Source: Colwellia sp. 39_35_sub15_T18 (GTDB taxonomy: Bacteria; Pseudomonadota; Gammaproteobacteria; Enterobacterales; Alteromonadaceae). From it: a DNA stretch of 64,000 bases. Both the position numbers and the translations under genes were made by a program. Positions 45,709-54,221 of this stretch are shown in pieces. Each line of letters starts with the position of its first letter. The first letter of the stretch is position 1. The notes under the pieces are model-generated. The model saw only the letters and a list, made by a program, of their open reading frames with translations. It searched no databases and was not told the origin of the DNA. The DNA lies in NCBI GenBank assembly GCA_002162675.1, contig MAAE01000064.1, positions 1-64,000 of the forward strand, given 5' to 3'.

Positions 45709-47910
45709 CTACGCGTTAATTGGTAGTCGAGTTAGCCTCTTGCCTAATACCGCGAGTGCATTTGCAACGGCTGGGGCAATGGTTGGTACACCCACTTCAC
45801 CAAAGCCACCCGGTATATTGTCGCTTTGAAGAAGTTTTACCTTAACAATGGGCGCTTCGGTCATTTTCACGATCGGATAGTCGTGGAAATTACTTTGTTT
45901 AACACCACCATTTTCAATATCACAACGCCCGTACAGTGCAGCGGTTAATCCGAACATGATGCCGCCTTCAATCTGCGCGGTTGCTGAATCAGGATTTACC
46001 ACCACACCACTGTCGGTAACAACCCAAACACGATGCACACGCGCTTTGTTATTTTGCAGTGAAACCTCGGCCACCGTTGCCACCATAGTGCCGAAGCTTT
46101 TCTGTACAGCAACGCCCATGGCTTTGCCGTCATCACTAACGCCGTGCTGCCAGTTACACAATTTGGCCACTTCGGTTAGGCATTTGGCGTGATCATCGTC
46201 TTTATTTAGTAGAGATAGTCTGTATGCAATCGGATCCGTTTGTGCTTTTTCAGCCAAAATATCAATAAAACTTTCATTGAAAAATGCGTGTTGGCTGTTT
46301 TCAACACTGCGCCAAAAGCCGACAGGAATTGGAGACGGGTGATTGGCGAATTGAACCTGCACGTTGCCAATATTGTATGGCGTCATGGCTGCTGGTGCAC
46401 CACCTTCACTGCCGTAGCTTGCGGATTTCCAATAACTCGGTTTGCCATTTTCATCAAGCTGCGCAGAAAAATTAGCAAGAATTGCAGGTCTATAGACATC
46501 TTGTCGGGTATCGGCCTCACGCGACCAAGTGAGTTTGATTGGAAACTGGTATTTTTTTACCAAAGTGACGACTTCGTCAATCCACATAATGGGATTGTCT
46601 TCGCTCATGCTAAAACCTACCCGACGTCCAAAACCGCCCCCCATTGAGTGAGCATGAAAAACGACGTTTTCAATGTCCATATCAGCGATTTTCGCTGCGT
46701 GTGCTCGCACATACAGCGGGTTTTGTACGCCAGCGGCAACATGAAGTTTATTGCCCTCCATCCATGCACTGGCATTCATCGGTTCCATCGTGGCGTGTGC
46801 TAAATAAGGTACCCAAAATTCTGCTTCAATGGTTTCGCCAGTGCCATCTTGCACCGATGTCACGTCGCCAACGGCGTGCGCATCGCTAAGCTCTCCTTGT
46901 AGGCTCTGGCGTTGAAAGCTCTCGATACTGGCTGAGCTGATATCACTATTTTCATGGGAAGCTGCGGTGATTTTTAGGGCTTTTACCGCTTTTTCTGCGC
47001 GCCATGGATTATCAGCAATAACAGCGACTGATAGCCCCATTTTTTCAACGGCAAGCACGCCGCGCATAGCGATTATTTCATCTAGGTTGTCAATGCTTGC
47101 CACGTCGGCGCCAAAAACGCCGCTGTGTGCAATAGCCGCGTAGCGCATGCCATCAACATAACGGTCAATACCGTATTGGGTTTTAAGGAATACTTTATCG
47201 GGTAGATCGTGTCGAGGCATGGCCTTACCGATAAATTTACGATCGCTTGGTGAGCGTAAGACGTAATCTTCGGGAACCGCTAAGGTCGCCGCATGCTCAA
47301 CCAATTCACCATAACTCCAGCGATTATCGCCATCAACCACAAAGCCAGAGTCGGTGCTGGTATTGGCGCTGGCACTGTGTTTATCTATTGCCGCGTTAAT
47401 TAGCATTTGACGCGCAGCAGCGGCAGCTTCACGCATGATATTCCAGCCAGTGAAACGAATCGAGGCGCTACCGCCGGTCATTTGCATGTTGAGCACGTCG
47501 GCTAAGCGGTTAAAAGCATTACTGGCAATATGCTCAGCCCATTTCGGCGCTTTGCCTATCATTTCACCAATGAAACCTTCGAAGACACCACCGTTTGAAA
47601 ATTCAGTGCTCGGGGGCGCGAGTTCCAGTTTGATTTGATCCCAGTTTAGGTCAAGCTCGTCGGCTACAATTTGGGTTAAACCTGTGCCCGCACCTTGACC
47701 CATTTCGGTATGTGGAGATAGCAGTGTGACCGTATTATCCTGGTTAACACGAAGCCACAGATTGAGCAAAGTATCTTTGCCGTTACCCTCTCGCTGAACG
47801 GCAAGGCGATCATGAACGGCCAAGTGCGTACCTAGACCAATCACACCTAGCGCCAAGCCACCGCCAATCGCCGCGCCACCAAAAACAAACATCCGACGTG
47901 TCATACTCAT
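45709..47910 (-). CDS. molybdenum hydroxylase large subunit (isoquinoline 1-oxidoreductase type)
   Basis: A 733-residue xanthine-dehydrogenase-family subunit of the IorB type, exported folded: it has a Tat-like signal (MTRRMFVFGGAAIGGG). GGGFGRRVGF (near 425) and the catalytic Glu in GGFGEVGVPTIAP (near 705) mark the molybdopterin site. Such enzymes hydroxylate N-heterocycles or oxidise aldehydes. It overlaps the [2Fe-2S] subunit gene by four bases. A cytochrome subunit, often third, is not in the window. Confidence 0.92.
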   Translation of the reverse strand: MSMTRRMFVFGGAAIGGGLALGVIGLGTHLAVHDRLAVQREGNGKDTLLNLWLRVNQDNTVTLLSPHTEMGQGAGTGLTQIVADELDLNWDQIKLELAPPSTEFSNGGVFEGFIGEMIGKAPKWAEHIASNAFNRLADVLNMQMTGGSASIRFTGWNIMREAAAAARQMLINAAIDKHSASANTSTDSGFVVDGDNRWSYGELVEHAATLAVPEDYVLRSPSDRKFIGKAMPRHDLPDKVFLKTQYGIDRYVDGMRYAAIAHSGVFGADVASIDNLDEIIAMRGVLAVEKMGLSVAVIADNPWRAEKAVKALKITAASHENSDISSASIESFQRQSLQGELSDAHAVGDVTSVQDGTGETIEAEFWVPYLAHATMEPMNASAWMEGNKLHVAAGVQNPLYVRAHAAKIADMDIENVVFHAHSMGGGFGRRVGFSMSEDNPIMWIDEVVTLVKKYQFPIKLTWSREADTRQDVYRPAILANFSAQLDENGKPSYWKSASYGSEGGAPAAMTPYNIGNVQVQFANHPSPIPVGFWRSVENSQHAFFNESFIDILAEKAQTDPIAYRLSLLNKDDDHAKCLTEVAKLCNWQHGVSDDGKAMGVAVQKSFGTMVATVAEVSLQNNKARVHRVWVVTDSGVVVNPDSATAQIEGGIMFGLTAALYGRCDIENGGVKQSNFHDYPIVKMTEAPIVKVKLLQSDNIPGGFGEVGVPTIAPAVANALAVLGKRLTRLPINA

Positions 47911-48365
47911 GATGATATCTCCTTTGCCGCATCGAGAATGGCCGCTTTGACTCGGCTATAAGTTCCGCAGCGACAGATGTTAGTCATAGCAACATCAATG
48001 TCTTCGCCACTTGGATTAGCGTTGTTTTGCAATAAGGCGGCGGCAGCCATCATCATTCCTGACTGACAATAACCGCACTGTGGAACTTGATGTTTTATCC
48101 ATGCAGTTTGTAAGGCATGAGGCGCGTCTTTTGAACCTAGGGTTTCAACCGTATTTACCTGTTTATCCTGTGCGGCGACAGCGGGATACATGCAAGAACG
48201 CACTGCTTGGCCGTCCACGTGTACCGTGCACGCGCCGCATTGTGCAATGCCGCAACCAAATTTAGTGCCACGAAGACCCGCTTCTTCACGGATCAACCAG
48301 AGTAAAGGCATATCGGCTTCGACATCGAACGATTGTTCGCGGCCATTGAGAGTGATCGAAATCAT
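47907..48365 (-). CDS. [2Fe-2S] subunit of the molybdenum hydroxylase
   Basis: A 152-residue small subunit of the IorA type with two [2Fe-2S] clusters. The plant-ferredoxin cluster ligands are in KFGCGIAQCGACTVHVDG and the distal RSC; the second cluster has CGYCQSGMM and ICRCGTYSR. It passes electrons from the large subunit. Unlike the large subunit it has no signal and would be carried out with it. Confidence 0.93.
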   Translation of the reverse strand: MISITLNGREQSFDVEADMPLLWLIREEAGLRGTKFGCGIAQCGACTVHVDGQAVRSCMYPAVAAQDKQVNTVETLGSKDAPHALQTAWIKHQVPQCGYCQSGMMMAAAALLQNNANPSGEDIDVAMTNICRCGTYSRVKAAILDAAKEISS

Positions 48366-48561
48366 GTAGTTTCCTTGCTAAGGCATAAGAGGGTAAAGGA
48401 CTATCAGCCGATAACGATGGCTAATACCATATATGGAATAAAGCATAGTAAGTAGCATAAATATTATGTTGCTTTTAATTTTGAGTCAATAATTAGCTGT
48501 TAACTACCCTTTTTCTCAGGGTAAAATCGCATTCTAACAAACAATGTTGATTTTGAGAGTA

Positions 48562-48603
48562 AGTATGGCTCACTAACTCAACAGTTAATTAACGAGCCAT
48601 ACT
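48562..48603. terminator. hairpin downstream of the tetrapyrrole-methylase gene
   Basis: AGTATGGCTC (48562-48571) and GAGCCATACT (48594-48603) pair perfectly around a 22-base loop that has its own short palindromes. It is about 60 bases past the minus-strand gene end and lacks a T-run, so termination is possible but not certain. Confidence 0.45.
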
Positions 48604-48661
48604 AACTTGCTAGCAACAACTAGCGGTAAATAATTATTTTAATAGGGTTCATATCCGCAAG

Positions 48662-49645
48662 TTAGTTGTTTTTGTCTGCCCCTATTTGGTTATGTATAGA
48701 CTCTAACTTGCTATTAATATGAGCAATAACGTTACTTAATTTAAATCCGCCATCAGATGAAGATATTTCTGCATGCAGGACTATTTGATGAAGTAATTCT
48801 CCCAGATTATGGCAAATTTCATCATCATCTTTCTGCTCAATTGCTGAGATGGTCTTATTGCTTATAGTTGAAAAATCAGTGACTAGCTTTTGTTCATCTG
48901 GTAGAACAAAGTCAGCTTCTGGACTACAAATTACAGCGACTGTTTCAGCAAGTCCTGCCAGTGATGATACTTCCGTAATAGGAGGTAAATAAAGAGTCGT
49001 TAAGTGGTTTATTTGTTTACTGAGATCTATTTCATCAAGCAGTACGCTTTCGACTACTTGATCGGTGTTACCCGCCGAATGTATTAAATAGACTAAGTGG
49101 TTTTCTGGATATACTCGGGTTAACACGGTAATTAACTCACCAGCTAATAAATTACAGTGTACTTGACCAATAAGTAGCGGAAAATCAGGGTTTACCGATG
49201 GGTAATACTGCTGCTCTAATTCAATCGCATCAAATAGCTGCAACCCTTCAATACCATCTACTTGCACGGCTGTTAAGCACAATTCTACATAACTCAAACC
49301 AGCGACAATACGTACAGGAATATTCTTTTTTTCAGCTTCTTTAACTAATAACGTAACGGAAGACTCTGCTATGAAAGGGTGGCCAGGTACGGCATACACA
49401 ACGTCTTCATTTTCTCCCAAGGATAAAAGCTCATTAACAATATCGCTAAAAACTTGCTCAAAAGACTCGGCACGATTATAAATATAATCAAAGCTCATGC
49501 GTTCAATATGCTCTGGTAAGTCTGGAATACAAGGGTGTTCTAAGGTGCGAAAATAGACTTTCTGGCTCGAACTTAATATATCCCATGCTTCACGAGTCAA
49601 TAAACTTGCACTGCCTGGACCTAATCCTATTATTGTAATCGCCAC
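48662..49645 (-). CDS. YabN-like tetrapyrrole methylase domain protein with decayed MazG tail
   Basis: The first ~225 residues are a SAM-dependent tetrapyrrole (CbiF/CobA-type) methylase domain: AITIIGLGPGSASLLT at the start and VYAVPGHPFIAESS near 95. The C-terminal ~90 residues resemble MazG nucleotide pyrophosphohydrolase (NLGELLHQIVLHAEIS then GFKLSNVIAHINSKLESIH). The acidic EExxE and ExxD residues that bind Mg are missing or changed, so the tail is probably inactive. I choose the GTG at 49645, with AAGGA nine bases upstream, because the domain starts there. Its biological role is unknown. Confidence 0.75.
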   Translation of the reverse strand: MAITIIGLGPGSASLLTREAWDILSSSQKVYFRTLEHPCIPDLPEHIERMSFDYIYNRAESFEQVFSDIVNELLSLGENEDVVYAVPGHPFIAESSVTLLVKEAEKKNIPVRIVAGLSYVELCLTAVQVDGIEGLQLFDAIELEQQYYPSVNPDFPLLIGQVHCNLLAGELITVLTRVYPENHLVYLIHSAGNTDQVVESVLLDEIDLSKQINHLTTLYLPPITEVSSLAGLAETVAVICSPEADFVLPDEQKLVTDFSTISNKTISAIEQKDDDEICHNLGELLHQIVLHAEISSSDGGFKLSNVIAHINSKLESIHNQIGADKNN

Positions 49646-49674
49646 AACTAATTTTCCTTTATTTATGAATATAT

Positions 49675-49938
49675 ATACCCAAGCCACTTCAAGATGCTCG
49701 TTTCAGGACGACTGAACGATTCATATTCAAGACGCATTTTTTAATTAATGGTTACTCCCTTAATAACTAATGCAACGAAGAAGATGATTTGTTCAGTCGT
49801 CCCCAAAAGGAGAGTTTTAAAGGCTTATATACATCGTTATTGATTTTGACAAGGGAATAACCATTCTCTTCAATCAATGCCTTGCCTCTAAGCCGTTAAA
49901 TTCTCGCTGAATCCTGCATCTTGAGGTGGTTTGGGTAT
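49675..49938. mobile_element. MITE-like element with ~23-bp terminal inverted repeats
   Basis: The left end ATACCCAAGCCACTTCAAG (from 49675) and the right end, read inward on the other strand, ATACCCAAACCACCTCAAG (from 49938), agree at about 21 of 23 positions. Internal GGACGACTGAAC (about 49708) and GTTCAGTCGTCC (about 49791) form a second inverted pair. The 264-bp element has no ORF. No clear target duplication was read. A short relative lies upstream of thrS at 7164. Confidence 0.65.
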
Positions 49939-50360
49939 GAACTATTGTTTTTAAGGATTAAAAACCAAGTGTCATCATAATATATGTCATTGATTTAATT
50001 AACCATCGATTTATAAATAAAAGTTATATCTTAGCCTAGATTGGTGAGCGTCAGGGTAAATGCATCTAATAAATTATCCTTAGTTTACGTAAATTTCTTC
50101 AAAACATTTTCAAAGATCAAGTTAGCAGTGGTTTAACCATCGTTGGTTTTTGTTGTCAACATCAAATACCCACCGCAGCTTTTAATTTTTAATGTGTTCA
50201 AAACGTAAGTAGCCAAGAGAGCTATTCCTTCTATTATTGTTATAATCAACTTCAATATAGTCAAATATTCTTTGGCAAGTCATTATTTTTTATGTTGTTA
50301 AATCAATCTAAATCAAAGATTTCTTTACTTATGCAAGGTAAATCTTCACAAATATAAATA
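49939..50360. other. A/T-rich region between the MITE and the hip operon
   Basis: No gene, tRNA or strong repeat is recognised in these ~420 bases. Low G+C here and in the hip genes fits an acquired segment. Confidence 0.3.
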
Positions 50361-50392
50361 ATTCCTTGATTTATAAGTTGATATCAAGGAAT
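50361..50392. promoter_or_regulatory. palindromic operator upstream of hipB
   Basis: ATTCCTTGAT (50361-50370) and ATCAAGGAAT (50383-50392) are perfect 10-bp arms 12 bases apart, 55 bases before hipB. HipB-type proteins repress their own operon through such palindromes, so this is the likely operator. A second site was not found. Confidence 0.6.
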
Positions 50393-50447
50393 AGTTTGAT
50401 TATAGTAACTATATGACAGTTAACTACAATATTTCTGTGATTTATAT

Positions 50448-50744
50448 ATGAGCGAAGAACACAAACGGGTCATTGAAGGATTAGATGTCCTAAAAGAAAA
50501 AGTCAAAGCTTTAGAGGCGCAAAGCAATACATCTAAGGAATTCGTTGTCCTCAATGATTTTCCAGACCTTATTGAAAAGTATTGCACCAGCAACGGCATA
50601 AAAAAATCCGACATCTGTGAGCTTGCCGGTATATCGTCAACAACACTTACTCAGGCACTTAAAAATCCCTTAAAATCGACTATGTCGACAATAACATCAT
50701 TAGCTAACGTTATTGGCTACCAAGTGCTGATCGGTCGTTCGTAA
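50448..50744 (+). CDS. hipB: HipB-type antitoxin / repressor
   Basis: A 98-residue protein with a charged helical, probably coiled-coil N terminus (EEHKRVIEGLDVLKEKVKAL) and a Cro/XRE-type helix-turn-helix (about 55-95: SDICELAGISSTTLTQALKN, STITSLANVIGYQVL). In HipBST systems HipB represses the operon and augments the antitoxin. Its stop overlaps the hipS start by one base. Confidence 0.85.
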   Translation: MSEEHKRVIEGLDVLKEKVKALEAQSNTSKEFVVLNDFPDLIEKYCTSNGIKKSDICELAGISSTTLTQALKNPLKSTMSTITSLANVIGYQVLIGRS

Positions 50745-51094
50745 TGCTAAAATTAAATAGAAAAGGTGTTGTGATCGTTAATGGCGTGGTCGCTGGTGAA
50801 ATAACGGAATACACCGACCTCAGCAAAGAAGAATTTGTATTTGAGTACAACAATAACTATTTATCTCACGGTTCACCTATTGGCCATCATTACCCTTTAA
50901 CAAGCATTGCATATAAGAGTGATCACTTTCCCCCTTTCTTCGCTAACCTGGTAAGTGAAGGATGGCTTAGAGCTCACCAAAGTAAAAAAGCCAACATTAG
51001 CAAAGATGATTACTTTGGATTATTACTAGCTAATGGTAATGAACTTATTGGCGCTATTTCTGTGCTCCCTGATAAAGACTTACAACATGACTGA
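50744..51094 (+). CDS. hipS: HipS antitoxin (HipA N-subdomain 1-like)
   Basis: A 116-residue protein equal to the N-terminal subdomain of HipA (GVVIVNGVVAGEITEY at the start, FFANLVSEGWLRAHQ near 65, GAISVLPD at the end). In the E. coli O127 HipBST system this separate piece is the antitoxin of HipT. Its stop overlaps the hipT start by eight bases. The piece is complete rather than a frameshifted HipA, because each gene has its own start, typical length and coupled junction. Confidence 0.85.
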   Translation: MLKLNRKGVVIVNGVVAGEITEYTDLSKEEFVFEYNNNYLSHGSPIGHHYPLTSIAYKSDHFPPFFANLVSEGWLRAHQSKKANISKDDYFGLLLANGNELIGAISVLPDKDLQHD

Positions 51095-52094
51095 CAATAT
51101 TTGTAGAGGTAGCTTAAAGCCTGTCAAAACCAGCAATTCAATTGATGGCTATAGCAAAAGCCATTTAAAGTCATTTTATGGCGCAACACAACCAATTAGT
51201 ATCAAAGGCACTGCAGATAAATTCGATGAACTTGTCATGGATCATACAACAGGTACATCTATTTCAGGTGTACAACGTAAGATGTTTATGCACATTGAAA
51301 ACGGGTTTCTCATGCCTAGTAATAATGGTGAATTCATTGTTAAGCCAACCCCTGCCTCATTTAGAAAACTATCTGAAAACGAACACGCCATTATGAAACT
51401 TTCTGCAGCCGTTGGACTAAAAACAGCTCAATGCTCTGTTATACCATTTGAAGACGGTGAACTCGCCTTTATTACCAAACGCTTCGATTTAACAAATAGA
51501 TCTCAAGTTAAATTATTTATCGAAGATGGTGCAAGTGTTTGCGGTGTCGCCCCTAAGCACAAAGACAGTGATTCGCTCTCTTATGAGAGCACTCTAAAGC
51601 AGATGGTGGCGAGTTGCGCTGGTGCACAAGCAGCAGCTTTAATCGCTTTACGGATGTTGATACTGGGTTATGTCGTGGGTAATAATGATATGCACTTAAA
51701 AAACTTTTCTCTCTATCGTAACCCTGAAAATAAAACAGTTACCTTCGATGGTTTTTCACCCGTTTACGATATGTTAAGCGTATATCCGTATAAAGGCTAT
51801 TTTGGCACTGAACTTAGTCTATCGTTGCTAGAATCAGAAGTAGATGGGAGCTTTAGCCCTAGCTATGAAAACTATGGCTACTACACCTTTGAAGATTTTT
51901 ATTTGCTGGCTCAATCATTAGGTATTAACAGCAGTGCAGCTAAAAAACTAATCGTTAACTTTGTCGATACAATAGAAAAAAAATCTCATGTCATCATTCC
52001 AAGCTCTAATTTACCGAATGATTTAAAAGAAATAATAATGGAAAGAATTATAAGTAAATGCGCGGCTATGCGCAGATCTATTTTACCAAAATAA
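51087..52094 (+). CDS. hipT: HipT serine/threonine kinase toxin
   Basis: A 335-residue HipA-fold kinase, the same length as HipT of E. coli O127, which phosphorylates tryptophanyl-tRNA synthetase and stops growth. The phosphate-loop serines are in TSISGVQRK (S58, S60), the ATP lysine in FIVKPTP (K86), the catalytic residues in GNNDMHLKN (D201, N206) and the Mg-binding Asp in VYDMLS (D228). I chose the ATG at 51087 (MTDNICRG); an ATG upstream in frame lies inside hipS. The target here is not known. Confidence 0.88.
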   Translation: MTDNICRGSLKPVKTSNSIDGYSKSHLKSFYGATQPISIKGTADKFDELVMDHTTGTSISGVQRKMFMHIENGFLMPSNNGEFIVKPTPASFRKLSENEHAIMKLSAAVGLKTAQCSVIPFEDGELAFITKRFDLTNRSQVKLFIEDGASVCGVAPKHKDSDSLSYESTLKQMVASCAGAQAAALIALRMLILGYVVGNNDMHLKNFSLYRNPENKTVTFDGFSPVYDMLSVYPYKGYFGTELSLSLLESEVDGSFSPSYENYGYYTFEDFYLLAQSLGINSSAAKKLIVNFVDTIEKKSHVIIPSSNLPNDLKEIIMERIISKCAAMRRSILPK

Positions 52095-52328
52095 AGATCT
52101 TTTTTTAAATGGGAAGACCTATGTGCATTCCTGAGATCAGTCTCCTAGTTTTTGACATATATTTCCTAATGATGCTTTGCTATCAAGTAAGTAAATCAAT
52201 TTGATGCACTATTCATTGGCATGATTCAAAAATAAATCAATTTTTTTGTCACACCTGTGGTTAAGCAAAGTCTAAGTCTAGGTACGTTAAAAATAATCAA
52301 CGTACCTAACTTAATACGAGAGAGAAAT

Positions 52329-52829
52329 ATGAAAGACAAGAAAATTAACCGTTATTTAAAACAATCACTATTTGTTCTCCTGATTGTTGGTCTATGTAAT
52401 GTTTCTTTAGCTGACAATATAAAGGATAAAATTTTGAACTCAGAACAAAGCAAAGCTTTAAATACTATTAAATCTATGACCGCAGCATTTCATCAAAAAG
52501 ATATGAGGGGAATAATGGCTAGCTATGAAAATGGTGGTGCTATTATGTTTGAACCCGGCAAAGCAATTACGGATCCTGACGTTATTCAAAAGATGTTTGA
52601 AGGATTTTTTCAAATCAATGCTAATTTTACTTACCCGAAAGGTCATGAAGTATACATTGCCAATGATATAGCCTTGCATATAGCTCCATGGGTGATGACT
52701 GGTAATACACCGGACGGCACAGAACTTTCAGAAAGTGGTTTATCTATTGCCGTGCTAAGAAAGCAGACGAATGGAGATTGGTTGATGGTTTTAGATAATC
52801 CTAATGGACAAGCATTGATGGAACAATAA
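52329..52829 (+). CDS. exported SnoaL/NTF2-like protein
   Basis: A 166-residue protein with a signal peptide (KKINRYLKQS, hydrophobic LFVLLIVGLCN, cleavage near SLA-D) followed by an NTF2/DUF4440-like fold (KSMTAAFHQKDMRGIMASYE, GGAIMFEPG, and SIAVLRKQTNGDWLMVLDNP). The ATG at 52329 is preceded by GAGAGA and suits the signal peptide. Function unknown. It lies 65 bases before an ECF sigma factor and the two may be linked. Confidence 0.8.
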   Translation: MKDKKINRYLKQSLFVLLIVGLCNVSLADNIKDKILNSEQSKALNTIKSMTAAFHQKDMRGIMASYENGGAIMFEPGKAITDPDVIQKMFEGFFQINANFTYPKGHEVYIANDIALHIAPWVMTGNTPDGTELSESGLSIAVLRKQTNGDWLMVLDNPNGQALMEQ

Positions 52830-52856
52830 AAATAACGATACACTAATAATTATAAG

Positions 52857-52885
52857 GATGTGTGCGTTTTTGATGACGCACATCA
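52857..52885 (+). promoter_or_regulatory. hairpin just before the ECF sigma gene
   Basis: GATGTGTGCG pairs imperfectly with GACGCACATC, ending about nine bases before the start codon and next to the ribosome-binding AAGG. It could weaken translation of the sigma factor or be a partial terminator. Confidence 0.35.
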
Positions 52886-52894
52886 TAAGGTAAA

Positions 52895-53740
52895 ATGATG
52901 GAAGTTGAACGATTAGTTAAAGAAGCAGTTAATGGCAGTAAGTCAGCTTTAGAAGACATTACAGTCGCCATTCAAGATAACATTTACTACTTATCTTTGA
53001 GAATGCTCGCAAACCCCAACGATGCTAGAGACGCAACTCAGGATATATTAATAAAGGTGATCACAAGTTTATCTTCTTTTAGGTTTGATAGTCATTTTAA
53101 TACTTGGGTTTATCGAATTGCCTCAAACCACCTCATTTCAGCCAATAAAGTTGTCAAAAGAGATGCTGGTTTAACGTTTGATCTTTTTAAAATGGATTTA
53201 GAGCAAGACCTACAAGAGCCTACTAAGTTAAAAGACAATCCAGATTATCAAGCACAATTAAATGAATTAAGAATATCATGCACAATGGCAATGCTATTGT
53301 GCTTAAATCTTCCTCATCGAATGGCATACATTCTAGGTGATATTTTGGAGATGGCTCATGATGAAGCAAGTACAGTATTGTCTATTTCCAAAAGTAACTT
53401 TCGTCAACAATTATCTAGAGCAAGAGCTAAAGTCGTTGAATTTACCAATAAAAGCTGTGGCTTACTTAATGAATGTGCCAATTGTAGTTGTGAAAAAAAG
53501 TTAACGGGGGCCATTAAAAGACAACGAGTTAATCCTTTAAAGCTCAATTTAGAGACAGGAAGCGACTCTAGCTATGCGGAGGTTAAAGAAGTTTTATTAC
53601 AAACTCAGCAAGAACTTAAAACCTTGGTATTGCAAAAATCAGTAAACCAATATCAATGTCCAAATGAATTAAGCAACATCATCGGACTGTTAGTGCAACA
53701 GGGCGTTAAAGCTAGCAAAGCACAATATAAAACGCATTAG
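52895..53740 (+). CDS. ECF-type RNA polymerase sigma factor with C-terminal extension
   Basis: Region 2 (about 20-95: YLSLRMLANPNDARDATQDI, FNTWVYRIASNHLISA) and region 4 (about 125-190: LPHRMAYILGDILEMAHDEA, ISKSNFRQQLSRAR) are clear. An ~85-residue tail follows with a Cys cluster (CGLLNECANCSCEKK), which could bind metal or sense redox. No anti-sigma gene is adjacent. The exported NTF2-like gene upstream may be its partner or target. Its regulon is unknown. Confidence 0.88.
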   Translation: MMEVERLVKEAVNGSKSALEDITVAIQDNIYYLSLRMLANPNDARDATQDILIKVITSLSSFRFDSHFNTWVYRIASNHLISANKVVKRDAGLTFDLFKMDLEQDLQEPTKLKDNPDYQAQLNELRISCTMAMLLCLNLPHRMAYILGDILEMAHDEASTVLSISKSNFRQQLSRARAKVVEFTNKSCGLLNECANCSCEKKLTGAIKRQRVNPLKLNLETGSDSSYAEVKEVLLQTQQELKTLVLQKSVNQYQCPNELSNIIGLLVQQGVKASKAQYKTH

Positions 53741-53885
53741 CAACGCTGCCAACTTCATTATCATACCTAATGCGAAATGTATTCAACACTACTAAAATTA
53801 ACTAGGACACTCGCTTATAAAGTAACCTGAAAGAAAATAATAGCACGAGCTAAATAACCACTCAAAAAAATTTGAGCGACTGTCC

Positions 53886-54071
53886 TTGTTAATTATCACT
53901 GCCGCGGCTAAAGCGGCCGTTGCTCCGTCAGCCGAAGCACTTTTTATTTCTTGTACTGCCATGAGGATAGTTGAAATAAAAGCTGAGTTAGAAAAAGAAC
54001 TCGGTATTGCCGTTTTTTCCAGTAATCATGAAACTTTTTGGCAAACCATGAAAGCCATTAAGTTAGCCTAA
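53886..54071 (+). pseudogene. eutA: 3' remnant of eutA (ectoine utilisation, racemase superfamily)
   Basis: The open stretch matches the C terminus of EutA and related arylmalonate-decarboxylase-like proteins: ALFISCTAMRIVEIKAELEK with the catalytic-type Cys in SCTA, then LGIAVFSSNHETFW. The first ~190 residues are missing and there is no ATG. It sits next to an AsnC regulator and doeAB, as eutA does in ectoine clusters, so it is a remnant of a fuller locus. Confidence 0.7.
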
Positions 54072-54221
54072 ACCAAGAAAAAAACAGGCTAAAAAATCAT
54101 AACCTCGATGACATTACCTCAACTAAACAAGCGGCTAAAACTCCTTAAAACTGACATTTTTTGTTGTAGTTTTCAAGAAAGTAAGAGAATATAAAACGCT
54201 AAGTAACTCAAACACAACCTC

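Noticed and set aside
51033-51086. Upstream ATG extending HipT by 18 residues
   Set aside because: It lies inside hipS, the added residues match no HipT, and the ATG at 51087 gives the family length of 335.
50744-52094. Frameshifted hipA pseudogene
   Set aside because: Both parts have their own starts, typical HipS and HipT lengths and intact kinase residues, which fits HipBST rather than a broken gene.
52257-52328. Longer start for the exported NTF2-like protein
   Set aside because: The added 24 residues have no signal-peptide character, and the ATG at 52329 has a ribosome-binding site and a proper signal sequence.
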